A stretch of 64,000 nucleotides of DNA from Thalassospira lucentensis (lineage in GTDB: Bacteria; Pseudomonadota; Alphaproteobacteria; Rhodospirillales; Thalassospiraceae). The notes beneath the pieces were generated by a model. The model searched no databases, was not told the origin of the DNA, and saw only the letters and a list, made by a program, of their open reading frames with translations. The stretch is from NCBI RefSeq assembly GCF_011806425.1, contig NZ_JAATOV010000001.1, forward strand, positions 62,001 to 126,000, given 5' to 3'. A program made the translations under genes and the position numbers. Each line of letters begins with the position of its first letter. The first letter of the stretch is position 1. Below are positions 56,052 through 64,000 of this stretch, in pieces.

Positions 56052-56080
56052 AATTAATAAATCAATCGGATTTATTAATT
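56052..56080. promoter_or_regulatory. Perfect palindrome in the frcR-frcB region, probable FrcR operator
   Basis: AATTAATAAATC (56052-56063), five bases, then GATTTATTAATT (56069-56080) form a perfect 12-bp inverted repeat. Its AT-rich TTATT/AATAA core resembles sites of ROK repressors such as NagC and Mlc. It lies 52 bases upstream of the frcR start, so it probably mediates both autoregulation and control of frcB. Confidence 0.7.
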
Positions 56081-56220
56081 GACAGCGTCCGATATTTCGT
56101 GTGTCGTATGGAAATACAGGTTGAAGACCCTACATCATAAAGCGCGTTACAATCTGTTTGGAAAACAAACACAGATGGCATCAACAGCCAGTCATTCAGG
56201 GAATTTCCTGGGAGGAAATG

Positions 56221-57249
56221 ATGAAGAAAGCACTTCTTGGCGCAACCCTTGGTGCGCTTGCACTAAGCTTTGTCGCTGGCCCGACCACCGCAAAGGCAGA
56301 TGAAATTGGCGCCTGCCTGATTACCAAAACCGATATCAACCCGTTCTTTGTGAAAATGAAAGAAGGGGCATCCGCCGCCGCCGTTGCGCAAAACGTCAAT
56401 CTGTCAACGTATGCCGGTAAAATTGATGGCGATCACGAAACACAGGTTCAGGCGATTGAAACCTGCATCGCATCGGGTGCCAAAGGCATTTTGATCACCG
56501 CATCCGATACCAAGGCGATTGTGCCAGCGGTGAAAAAGGCGCGCGATGCCGGGATTTTAGTGATTGCCCTTGATACCCCGCTTGAACCGATTGATTCCGC
56601 CGATGCCACCTTTGCCACCGATAACTTTAAGGCCGGTGAACTGATCGGCCAATGGGCGGCAGCCAAACTGGGCGACAAGGCATCGGACGCCAAGATCGCG
56701 TTGCTTGACCTGACGCCAAGTGCACCATCGGTCGATGTTTTGCGCGATCAGGGCTTTTTGAAAGGGTTCGGGATCGACATCAAGGACGCCAACAAAATTG
56801 GTGACGAGGATGACGACCGGATCGTTGGCCATGACGTGACAAACGGCAACGAAGAAGGTGGCCGCGAGGCGATGGAAAACCTGATGCAGCGCGATCCGGG
56901 CATCAATGTGGTTTACACCATCAATGAACCCGCCGCCGCCGGTGCATATGAGGCGCTGAAAGCCTTTGGCATGGAAGAAGGCGTTCTGATCGTTTCGGTT
57001 GATGGCGGGTGCCCCGGTGTTGCCAACGTCAAGGATGGCGTGATTGGTGCAACGTCGCAGCAATACCCGACCGATATGGCCTATAAGGGGATCGAGGCGA
57101 TCCGCACATGGGTCGATACCGGTGAAAAACCCCAAAATACCGAAGGGCTTAACTTCTTTGATACGGGTGTAAACCTTGTCACCGATCAGCCGGTTGACGG
57201 TGTGCCATCGATTTCGGTCGAAGAAGGCATGAACCGTTGCTGGGGCTAA
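56221..57249 (+). CDS. frcB: Fructose ABC transporter substrate-binding protein FrcB
   Basis: This 342-residue periplasmic receptor belongs to the ribose/fructose family 4 of sugar-binding proteins. A signal peptide covers residues 1-26 (ending TTAKA-DEIG). Family segments include [49 protein letters not shown], and the hinge-forming [18 protein letters not shown]. The following genes and the FrcR-like regulator fit the fructose importer of rhizobia; the sugar is inferred from that gene order. The ATG at 56221 has a ggaggaa site four bases away; a second ATG at 56218 is too close to it. Confidence 0.88.
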   Translation: MKKALLGATLGALALSFVAGPTTAKADEIGACLITKTDINPFFVKMKEGASAAAVAQNVNLSTYAGKIDGDHETQVQAIETCIASGAKGILITASDTKAIVPAVKKARDAGILVIALDTPLEPIDSADATFATDNFKAGELIGQWAAAKLGDKASDAKIALLDLTPSAPSVDVLRDQGFLKGFGIDIKDANKIGDEDDDRIVGHDVTNGNEEGGREAMENLMQRDPGINVVYTINEPAAAGAYEALKAFGMEEGVLIVSVDGGCPGVANVKDGVIGATSQQYPTDMAYKGIEAIRTWVDTGEKPQNTEGLNFFDTGVNLVTDQPVDGVPSISVEEGMNRCWG

Positions 57250-57269
57250 GCCGCGCCAAATGAAACGGG

Positions 57270-57293
57270 GGGCGGATATGAGTTTATCCGCCC
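57270..57293 (+). terminator. Hairpin between frcB and frcC
   Basis: A perfect 9-bp stem GGGCGGATA/TATCCGCCC with a six-base loop follows frcB by 21 bases. No T tract follows. Such hairpins after binding-protein genes often stabilise or partly end the transcript and lower expression of the downstream permease genes. Confidence 0.6.
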
Positions 57294-57438
57294 TACCCCG
57301 CGTATTTTATATTTCAGGTCACACTTGGTCACACCCCGATATCAAGCCGGTAATAAAACCGGAACGGGGCCAGTCATTCATCCACGCGCAGCCAATGTGA
57401 CGTGTTGATCTTGACGATGACCAAGCCGGGAGGAAGAG

Positions 57439-58521
57439 ATGAGCGAAACCACGCCGACGTCTCGCAAGAAACAGGATTTCGAGCATTCGCTTGATGCCAG
57501 CGACAAGAATGTCGCGCAGTTTGACCATAAAAGCCGAAACATCTTTGCCACCATACAGCACTTTTTGCATGGCAATCCGACCATGGTGCCGGTGATTGTT
57601 CTGGTGTGCTCGATCGTGATTTTCGGTCTGGTGGCCGGGCCTAAATTTTTCTCGCCGTTTAACCTTTCGCTGATTTTGCAGCAGGTGGCGGTGATTGGCA
57701 TTTTGGCCGCCGCACAGAGCCTTGTGATCCTGACGGCGGGGATTGATCTTTCGGTTGGGGCGATCATGGTTTTGATGTCCGTGATCATGGGCCAACTTGC
57801 CATTACGCTTGGCCTTCCGGCACCGCTTGCGATTTTTATCGGGTTTGTCGGCGGGATTGGTGCTGGGTTGCTGAACGGTTTTTTGGTCACGCGCATTAAA
57901 TTGCCGCCCTTTATCGTGACCCTTGGCACGTGGAATATCTTTTTTGCGTTGAACCTTTGGCTTTCGGGGGCGCAATCGATCCGCAGCCAGACCCTGGATG
58001 AACTTGCCCCGCTTTTGAAATTCTTTGGCGAGAGCCTTGCGATTGGCAGTGCGCGGGTGACCTATGGGTCCATCCTGATGTTGGTGGTGTTTGCCGTGCT
58101 TTGGTACATCCTGAACCACACCAGTTGGGGGCGGCACGTTTACGCCATTGGCGATGACAAGGAAGCCGCCGAACTGTCGGGCATTCGCACCAACCGCACG
58201 CTTATTATGGTGTATGGGCTGGCGGGGCTTGTGTGTGGCATTGCCGCATGGGCATCAATCGGGCGGGTTGGATCGGTATCACCGCAAAGTTTCCAAGAAG
58301 CCAATTTGCAATCAATTACCGCGGTTGTGATTGGGGGCATATCGCTGTTTGGCGGGCGTGGATCGATCATTGGTCCGTTGATCGGGGCCTTGATTGTTGG
58401 CGTGTTTAATTCCGGTTTGCGATTGGCGGGGGTCGATGTGCTGTGGCAGGTCTTTGCCATTGGCTGGCTGACCATCATCGCGGTTGCAATCGACCAATGG
58501 ATCAGAAAGGTGTCAGCATGA
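57439..58521 (+). CDS. frcC: Fructose ABC transporter permease FrcC
   Basis: This 360-residue membrane protein has about ten spans of the RbsC/branched-chain-permease type: AAAQSLVILTAGIDLSVGAIM, GLLNGFLVTRIKLPPFIVTLG, and the cytoplasmic GDDKEAAELSGIRTNRTLIMVYGLAG coupling loop. It has a gggagga site and overlaps frcA by four bases. The N-terminal 35 residues are a soluble extension rich in charged residues. Confidence 0.9.
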   Translation: MSETTPTSRKKQDFEHSLDASDKNVAQFDHKSRNIFATIQHFLHGNPTMVPVIVLVCSIVIFGLVAGPKFFSPFNLSLILQQVAVIGILAAAQSLVILTAGIDLSVGAIMVLMSVIMGQLAITLGLPAPLAIFIGFVGGIGAGLLNGFLVTRIKLPPFIVTLGTWNIFFALNLWLSGAQSIRSQTLDELAPLLKFFGESLAIGSARVTYGSILMLVVFAVLWYILNHTSWGRHVYAIGDDKEAAELSGIRTNRTLIMVYGLAGLVCGIAAWASIGRVGSVSPQSFQEANLQSITAVVIGGISLFGGRGSIIGPLIGALIVGVFNSGLRLAGVDVLWQVFAIGWLTIIAVAIDQWIRKVSA

Positions 58522-59306
58522 GTACCCATCAAACACCTGTTCTTAAGGCGCGTGGCATTGTCAAACGCTATGGCCGGGTTACCGCCCTTGATCACGCGGA
58601 TTTTGATCTTTATCCCGGCGAAATTTTGGCCGTGATCGGCGATAATGGTGCGGGGAAATCATCGTTGATTAAGGCCCTTTCGGGGGCGATCACGGTTGAT
58701 GAAGGCACGATTGAGCTTGATGGCAAGCCCATTCATTTTTCATCGCCAATGGATGCCCGCGAAGCCGGGATCGAGACGGTGTATCAGAACCTTGCCCTGT
58801 CGCCTGCCCTTTCGATTGCCGACAATATGTTTATGGGTCGGGAGCTTCGAAAGCCTAGCATTATGGGCAAGTATTTCGGCGCCCTTGACCACAAAGGCAT
58901 GCAACGCATTGCACGTGAAAAGCTGACCGAGCTTGGCCTGATGACGATCCAAAACATCAATCAGGCGGTTGAAACCCTTTCGGGGGGGCAGCGCCAAGGG
59001 GTCGCCGTGGCAAGGGCAGCAGCATTTGGATCGCGCGTGGTGATCATGGATGAACCGACCGCCGCCCTTGGGGTCAAGGAAAGCCGACGTGTTCTTGAAC
59101 TGATTGCCGATGTTCGGGCACGCGGGATGCCGATTGTGCTTATTTCGCACAATATGCCGCATGTGTTTGAAGTTGCGGACCGAATTCATGTGCATCGGTT
59201 GGGAAAACGGCTTTGCACCATCAAGCCGGATGATTACAGTATGTCCGATGCCGTTGCCTTTATGACCGGGGCGGCGGAACCACCGAATGTCGACAGCGCG
59301 ACCTAA
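58518..59306 (+). CDS. frcA: Fructose ABC transporter ATP-binding protein FrcA
   Basis: This 262-residue single-domain ATPase energises FrcBC transport. Walker A is GDNGAGKSS (about 41-49), the signature is LSGGQRQGVAVARA, and Walker B is VVIMDEPTAALG. Being a single ABC domain sets it apart from the double-domain RbsA type and agrees with the Frc system. Its ATG overlaps the frcC stop (ATGA). frcK follows 96 bases later. Confidence 0.9.
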   Translation: MSTHQTPVLKARGIVKRYGRVTALDHADFDLYPGEILAVIGDNGAGKSSLIKALSGAITVDEGTIELDGKPIHFSSPMDAREAGIETVYQNLALSPALSIADNMFMGRELRKPSIMGKYFGALDHKGMQRIAREKLTELGLMTIQNINQAVETLSGGQRQGVAVARAAAFGSRVVIMDEPTAALGVKESRRVLELIADVRARGMPIVLISHNMPHVFEVADRIHVHRLGKRLCTIKPDDYSMSDAVAFMTGAAEPPNVDSAT

Positions 59307-59402
59307 CCGCGTCATTGCTGTTGGCGTCTTTCCATGGCGTGCTTACCCTTGCCAGCGCGACAAGCATCGCGGGCTTAGCTTGAATGAATGTTGATTGAAT
59401 AA

Positions 59403-60032
59403 ATGACCCTTGATTTGGATGGACTGACCGCCCGCATTCGTGCGGCGCATACCGATGACGCGCGTCTTATCGTTGCCATTGCCGGTGCGCCCGCATCGGG
59501 CAAAACAACCTTGGCCGAAAAACTTCATCAGCATCTTGGCGGGGATGCGGCCGGCGTTGCGGTTGTGCCGATGGACGGATTTCATTTTGACGATGCGATC
59601 TTGTCCGAACGCGGGGTTTTGAACCGCAAAGGCGCGCCCCATACGTTTGACGCGGGGGGCCTGAAACGGATTTTAGAAGCCATCAAGGAAGACGCCAACG
59701 AGGACGTTTATGTGCCGGTGTTTGACCGTGGCCTTGAACTTTCGCGCGGGTCGGCACGCTGCATATCGCCCAGCCACCGGATTATCCTGGTCGAAGGCAA
59801 TTACTTGCTGCTGAACCAAGAACCGTGGGATCAACTGGCAAAGTTGTTTGATCTGTCGATTTACCTTGAGGTGCCCGAAGAAACATTGCGCGCCCGGTTG
59901 CTGGATCGTTGGCGGAGCTTTGGCTTTAACGAGGCCGATGCCCTGCAAAAGGCGCAGGGCAATGACCTTCCGAATGCGCAAACGGTCGTGATGTTGACCA
60001 AGAAAGCCGACATCACGATTTCAGACGCCTAG
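59403..60032 (+). CDS. frcK: Uridine-kinase-like sugar kinase FrcK
   Basis: This 209-residue P-loop kinase has Walker A GAPASGKTT (about residues 28-36), MDGFHFDDAILSERGVLNRKGAPHTFDAGG and VEGNYLLLN, which mark the YggC/FrcK branch of the uridine kinase superfamily. In S. meliloti frcK is the fourth gene of frcBCAK and its product is a putative kinase of unclear substrate. No ribosome site stands out before the ATG. Confidence 0.83.
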   Translation: MTLDLDGLTARIRAAHTDDARLIVAIAGAPASGKTTLAEKLHQHLGGDAAGVAVVPMDGFHFDDAILSERGVLNRKGAPHTFDAGGLKRILEAIKEDANEDVYVPVFDRGLELSRGSARCISPSHRIILVEGNYLLLNQEPWDQLAKLFDLSIYLEVPEETLRARLLDRWRSFGFNEADALQKAQGNDLPNAQTVVMLTKKADITISDA

Positions 60033-60066
60033 CCGCCGCCGGTAGGACCGCCCGCGTGTTTTGCGA

Positions 60067-60867
60067 TCAGGGTTTTGTCAGAACCATTTCAAAACACATG
60101 GGCACCTGCGCATCACGGTCTTCGTAGATATCAAAGTCGACTTCGCGGTTGGAATGGGGATATTCGGTCAGGCGTTCCAACCGCAGGCCAGCCTGTATCG
60201 CGGCGGTGACGATGTCGCCCATGGTATGGGAAAACCACCAAGATACGGGTGCTTTGCCGGGCGAGGATCCGTCATAGGTGATTGGCTCTTCGCTGGCATA
60301 GGGGGTTTTGGCGAAATAGGAATGTTTCGGTGTGAACGGATCAGCGGCATCTGGATCGAACATTTCAAGCACGGGGTGGGTTTCATAGATTGCCAATGTC
60401 GCCCCCGTGGTCAGAAGCCCCGCCACCGCCTGAAAGAACAGTTTGAGATCCGGCATCCAGTTCAGCACGCCGATTGTAATCACGCCAACATCAAAATCGG
60501 CATCGATGTCGGACGGCAAGTTATAGATGTCTGAACACAGAAACTGACACTCCAGACTCGCCGCATTTTTAAGCATTTCGGCCTGGGCTAGGAACGCATC
60601 GGACTGATCGATCCCCAGAACCGATGTTGCGCCCATTTTTGCCAGCGACAATGCTTCGCGGCCATTGTTACATCCGACCTGCACCGCCTTTTTGCCCCGC
60701 ACACCAATGGCATCAAGGGTTGCGCCAAACGTTTCGTCAAAGACGCCGTGGTCATGATCGCGCAGCTTGGCAACGATATCATCGATATTTAAAGTTGCCT
60801 GATGGTACGTCGCCGAGGCATTCCATGCTGCTTTGTTATCGGCGGTAAATTTAGAATTTTCAGTCAT
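60067..60867 (-). CDS. Class I SAM-dependent methyltransferase
   Basis: This 266-residue protein has a standard methyltransferase fold: KAVQVGCNNGREALSLAKMGATSVLGIDQSD for SAM binding, then DADFDVGVITIGVLNWMPDLKLFFQAVAGLLTTGATLAIYETHP. The substrate is unknown. The frame can be read from 60897; the ATG at 60867 has a gggga site. It converges on frcK and is unrelated in function as far as can be seen. Confidence 0.86.
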   Translation of the reverse strand: MTENSKFTADNKAAWNASATYHQATLNIDDIVAKLRDHDHGVFDETFGATLDAIGVRGKKAVQVGCNNGREALSLAKMGATSVLGIDQSDAFLAQAEMLKNAASLECQFLCSDIYNLPSDIDADFDVGVITIGVLNWMPDLKLFFQAVAGLLTTGATLAIYETHPVLEMFDPDAADPFTPKHSYFAKTPYASEEPITYDGSSPGKAPVSWWFSHTMGDIVTAAIQAGLRLERLTEYPHSNREVDFDIYEDRDAQVPMCFEMVLTKP

Positions 60868-60934
60868 CACATCCCCACGCATCATCAAGATCAGCACAAC
60901 TATTACGGTTCATTCCATCGCCGTCATCAGAATT

Positions 60935-61837
60935 TTATGATGATGTCCGTTTGGAAATTGCCACACCGTCCACCATGATACCGCGCAACCAGTCAGCAAC
61001 GGCGCGGACCTGTGGCAGGTGTCTTTTATCCTGATGAGTCAAAAGCCAGACTTCGCGGCCCACAGGTTCATAGCCGGGCAGTTTGCGCAACCAGTCAAGC
61101 GCATCGCCAAGGCAGACAGGCAGCAACGCACAACAGGCAACATTGCGCATCATTGACACCATAAGGGAGCTTCGGTTGCCCGTGCCAATCACCGTGCGAT
61201 CCGGAAAGGTTTCGCTCAGCCAGCGTTGTTCAGGTTTGTCGGCAAAGAATTCATCAAGATCAATCCACGGCAAGGTGGTCGGATCAAAAGCATGATCCAA
61301 CGCATCGATGCCGCGGTCCATCGGATGGCAGTACACCCCGTATTCCAGATAGCCAAGGCGGCGAATATGAAACGCGCCACTTTCGGGCCGGGCAAGACGC
61401 AGGGCCAGATCGGTTTCACGTTGCGGCAGGCTTAGATTGCGGTTCGCCCCCATCAGTTCAAGCGAAATGCGCGGATGTTTTGCATGCAAGGATGCCAGAT
61501 GTGGCGCAACACACTGTTCCAAGATCGCATCGACCCCGGTGATCCGAACAGCACCAGAGACCTGATCTCCAGATGTATCTGGTGCGGATTGATCCAGAAG
61601 GCCCGCGACGGTTGTTTGCATGCTTTGCGCTGTTTCAAGCAGCGGTCGCGCACTTGCAGTGGCGCGCAGAACACCGCCATCGCGGTGCAGGATGGCATAG
61701 CCCAGCCATTCTTCCAGCCGGGCAAGGCGGCGGGCCACCGTGGTTTGGTTAACACCAAGTTCGCGTGCGGCGGCACTCATATTACCGGCTTTGCAGACAT
61801 GGGCGAAGGTGCGCAATCCTTCCCAATCAAGTGACAT
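60935..61837 (-). CDS. LysR family transcriptional regulator
   Basis: This 300-residue protein has a LysR helix-turn-helix at residues 1-62 (LRTFAHVCKAGNMSAAARELGVNQTTVARRLARLEEWLG) and an effector domain of the type seen in GcvA/AmpR-like regulators. It is divergent from the isochorismatase-family gene, 132 bases apart, which makes that gene its likely target. The ligand is unknown. Confidence 0.9.
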   Translation of the reverse strand: MSLDWEGLRTFAHVCKAGNMSAAARELGVNQTTVARRLARLEEWLGYAILHRDGGVLRATASARPLLETAQSMQTTVAGLLDQSAPDTSGDQVSGAVRITGVDAILEQCVAPHLASLHAKHPRISLELMGANRNLSLPQRETDLALRLARPESGAFHIRRLGYLEYGVYCHPMDRGIDALDHAFDPTTLPWIDLDEFFADKPEQRWLSETFPDRTVIGTGNRSSLMVSMMRNVACCALLPVCLGDALDWLRKLPGYEPVGREVWLLTHQDKRHLPQVRAVADWLRGIMVDGVAISKRTSS

Positions 61838-61969
61838 TGTCGTGCCTTTCTGTGGTCCCGGCGTCCCTCTGCATTTTTGCAGAGGTTAGCCGAATTATTA
61901 CGGCTGGAAAATGCAAATTTGCAGGCGCAATCTGTGGGCATCGGTTCACAACAAAATAAGGAGCGAACA

Positions 61970-62563
61970 ATGACAGCCAAGACCATCTTTGACATCGCCG
62001 GTGCGAAGCTTCCGACCGGAACGCCAGAGGACGCAGCACTTATTGTGATTGATGCACAGGAAGAATATCGGTCGGGCAGCTTGCAATTGGTGGGGCTTGA
62101 TGCCGCCCTTGGCAACATTCAAAAGTTGCTGGCCCATTGGCGGGCGAAAGGCGGCAAAGTGATCAACATCCAGCATCACGCCAAAGGCCTTTTTGATCCA
62201 TCAACCCCCTATGCCGCCATCGTTGACGAGGTTAAGCCGGGCGGCGATGAGCCGGTTCTGACCAAGGCCGTGCCGAATTCGTTTGGGGGCACGAACCTTG
62301 ACGAGTTGCTGAAGGAAGCGGGCATCAAGCATGTGGTCCTGAGCGGCTTTATGACCCATGTCTGCGTTTCAACCACCGCACGGTTTGCCAATGAAATCGG
62401 CTATGACGTGTCTGTGGTATCGGACGCCACCGCAACCCGTGACCTGCCAGATGCGACCACCGGCGATGTCATCCCCGCCGCCGAGCTACATCGGGCGGAA
62501 TTGGCGATCCTGTCTGACACCTTTGCCAAGATTGTCACGACGGACGATGTGCTTAAGGCGTAA
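61970..62563 (+). CDS. Isochorismatase-family cysteine hydrolase
   Basis: This 197-residue enzyme has the catalytic triad Asp28 (IVIDAQEEY), Lys99 (LTKAVPNSF) and Cys132 (SGFMTHVCVSTTARFA). The presence of the Cys places it with nicotinamidase-like amidases rather than true isochorismatases; the substrate is not fixed. The frame opens at 61877; the ATG at 61970 has an aaggag site. It ends at a shared terminator. Confidence 0.88.
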   Translation: MTAKTIFDIAGAKLPTGTPEDAALIVIDAQEEYRSGSLQLVGLDAALGNIQKLLAHWRAKGGKVINIQHHAKGLFDPSTPYAAIVDEVKPGGDEPVLTKAVPNSFGGTNLDELLKEAGIKHVVLSGFMTHVCVSTTARFANEIGYDVSVVSDATATRDLPDATTGDVIPAAELHRAELAILSDTFAKIVTTDDVLKA

Positions 62564-62594
62564 GTGCCCAGCATCATCGGTTCCCACCCAAAAG

Positions 62595-62626
62595 AAACGC
62601 CCCGCAGAATGCTGCGGGGCGTTTTC
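62595..62626. terminator. Two-way terminator between the hydrolase gene and phaB
   Basis: A perfect 13-bp stem (AAACGCCCCGCAG at 62595-62607, CTGCGGGGCGTTT at 62612-62624) with T residues at both ends serves both converging genes. Confidence 0.9.
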
Positions 62627-62651
62627 GTATTTGCCAGTTTATATTGGCTGA

Positions 62652-63374
62652 TCAGCACATGTGCTGGCCGCCATTGATCGACAGGCATGATCCGGTGATG
62701 AAGCCGGAATTTGGGCCGCAAAGATAAAGGACTGCTTGTGCGATTTCATCGGCCTCGCCCAATCGACCGACCGGGATTTTGGCGATGATGCTTTCAAGGA
62801 CCTTTTCAGGAACAGCCGCCACCATGTCGGTATTGATATAGCCCGGCGCGATGGTGTTGACCGTAATGCCCTTGCGCGCGGTTTCCTGTGCCAGGGCCTT
62901 GGTAAAGCCGTGCACACCGGCCTTGGCGGCGGAATAGTTGGCCTGCCCCATCTGACCGGCCTGCCCGTTGATCGAGGAGATATTGACCACCCGGCCAAAG
63001 CCGCGCGCACGCATGCCTTCAAGCGCTGGTTTGGTCATATAAAATAGCGAACTGAGATTGGTTTCAATCACCGCATTCCATGCATCGACATCCATTTTAT
63101 GCATGAAGCCATCGCGGGTGATGCCAGCGTTGTTGACCAGAATATCGATCGGGCCAACTTCTTCTTCGATTTTCGCGATGCCATTGGCACAGGCATCTGC
63201 GTCTGCGACACTCCATTTAAAGGCCGGAATGCCGGTTTCATCGGTAAAGGCGCGTGCGGCGTCATCGTTGCCGCCATAGTTTGCAACGACGTTAAAGCCC
63301 GCCTTTTTGAGCGCCAAGCTGATGGATTTACCAATGCCGCGTGTCCCACCGGACACCAAAGCTGTCTTCGTCAT
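62652..63374 (-). CDS. phaB: Acetoacetyl-CoA reductase
   Basis: PhaB reduces acetoacetyl-CoA to (R)-3-hydroxybutyryl-CoA, the monomer for polyhydroxybutyrate, with NADPH. The 240-residue SDR has SGGTRGIGKSI near the start, NNAGITRDGFMHKM, catalytic Ser in NISSINGQAGQMGQ and YSAAKAG (Tyr-x3-Lys), and the ending SGFITGSCLSINGGQHM. It follows phaA on the minus strand. A strong aaagggagg site precedes the ATG. The phasin at 17575 fits the same pathway. Confidence 0.93.
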   Translation of the reverse strand: MTKTALVSGGTRGIGKSISLALKKAGFNVVANYGGNDDAARAFTDETGIPAFKWSVADADACANGIAKIEEEVGPIDILVNNAGITRDGFMHKMDVDAWNAVIETNLSSLFYMTKPALEGMRARGFGRVVNISSINGQAGQMGQANYSAAKAGVHGFTKALAQETARKGITVNTIAPGYINTDMVAAVPEKVLESIIAKIPVGRLGEADEIAQAVLYLCGPNSGFITGSCLSINGGQHMC

Positions 63375-63557
63375 GATCGCCTCCCTTTAATTCGTTTATC
63401 AAAACCCTGATTGAATTGATTTCCGTCATTTGCCCTTCTACGACATGCGAAAAATTAACCCATAGGTAGATTTATAGACCTTATTTTGCCCTCCTTCCAT
63501 GATGCATATCAGTTTAAAACGTGATCTTTGGTCGTATCGGACACCCCAAAAAGGGGC

Positions 63558-63597
63558 CGAAAAGACAAACAGGACGCCCCCGTAAGAGGACGCCCTG
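63558..63597 (-). terminator. Hairpin after phaA
   Basis: A 10-bp stem with two G-T pairs (CAGGGCGTCC/GGGCGTCCTG on the minus strand) is followed by TTTGTCTTTT, 33 bases after phaA. It may end the phaA transcript or reduce read-through to phaB. Confidence 0.7.
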
Positions 63598-63630
63598 CTG
63601 GTCATGAAGATTTATGAGGTGCTGCTTTTC

Positions 63631-64000
63631 TTAGCGTTCGACGCAAAGAGCAACCCCCATGCCACCACCAATGCAGAGCGTCGCGAGACCTTTTTTCGCG
63701 TCGCGCTTCTGCATTTCATGGAGCAAAGTGGTAAAGACGCGTGCACCCGATGCGCCAATCGGATGGCCCAGCGCAATCGCGCCGCCATTCACATTGACCT
63801 TATCGGTATCCCAGCCCATTTCGCGGTTGACCGCAATCGCCTGCGCGGCGAAGGCTTCGTTGGCTTCGATCAGGTCAAGATCACCCGCCGACCAACCGGC
63901 TTTTTCCAGTGCCTTTTTCGATGCCGGGATCGGGCCAGAGCCCATGATCGCCGGATCAACACCCGCCGTTGCCCAGCTTTTGATGGTTGCAAGCGGGGTC
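63631..64000 (-). CDS. phaA: Acetyl-CoA C-acetyltransferase PhaA (3' part)
   Basis: The frame runs off the window edge; 122 C-terminal residues are seen. PhaA condenses two acetyl-CoA to acetoacetyl-CoA. The visible part has the thiolase signatures [18 protein letters not shown], the catalytic His in [19 protein letters not shown] and the catalytic Cys in [15 protein letters not shown]. phaB lies downstream on the same strand, so this is a phaA-phaB pair. Confidence 0.95.
   Translation of the reverse strand, partial: TPLATIKSWATAGVDPAIMGSGPIPASKKALEKAGWSAGDLDLIEANEAFAAQAIAVNREMGWDTDKVNVNGGAIALGHPIGASGARVFTTLLHEMQKRDAKKGLATLCIGGGMGVALCVER

Overview
The window looks like chromosomal DNA of a marine-type alphaproteobacterium of the Rhodospirillales, most like Thalassospira. 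This is inferred from gene content, not from a marker gene: periplasmic nitrate reductase, petABC, a frcRBCAK-type fructose importer, a lgt-midA-pgeF cluster, phaAB with a phasin, choline-sulfatase, and a moderate GC content judged by eye. No rRNA, tRNA, CRISPR array, transposase or phage gene was seen.

Layout. 1-3473: tail of a periplasmic nitrate reductase operon (napA end, napB, napC, a DUF2478 gene). 3504-14174: minus-strand housekeeping genes (acetyltransferase, glutamine amidotransferase, ychF, pth, rplY, prs, a lipoprotein, pgeF, midA, lgt, hldD). 14395-18579: plus-strand ubiK, ybjN-like, proC, a TetR regulator, a phasin with paired operator-like boxes, and a CsaA-type protein. 18808-24525: minus-strand soluble PAS-PAS chemoreceptor, ferredoxin-NADP reductase, an OmpR/EnvZ-type pair and a MarR regulator, divergent from ilvE. 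25686-28300: a glutathione transferase with a repeat-built N-terminus, an orphan periplasmic binding protein and a repeat-rich non-coding stretch. 28308-38434: a catabolic region with a LysR regulator, a nitrilase-family amidase, a TRAP transporter, an RraA-like protein and a taurine:pyruvate-type aminotransferase, then choline-sulfatase and its divergent LysR regulator. 38473-41826: short-chain dehydrogenase/AraC pair, hemF, trmL.

41827-52734 is the most unusual part. The cytochrome bc1 operon petABC (44229-46830) has accessory DNA on both sides. Upstream is an AT-richer stretch with a secreted, cysteine-rich protein: three four-cysteine repeats followed by a Ser/Thr-rich tail resembling an aerolysin-type pore-forming domain (inference). 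Downstream is a four-gene peptide/nickel/opine-type ABC importer. Near-identical copies of the petC 3' end and terminator lie on both sides of it, and a Zur-like palindrome sits in its promoter.

52847-64000: a methyltransferase divergent from gloB, then frcR with a perfect 12-5-12 palindrome in front of frcBCAK, a second methyltransferase, a LysR regulator divergent from an isochorismatase-family hydrolase, and phaB with the end of phaA. phaAB makes the polyhydroxyalkanoate precursor, and the phasin at 17575 would coat the resulting granules.
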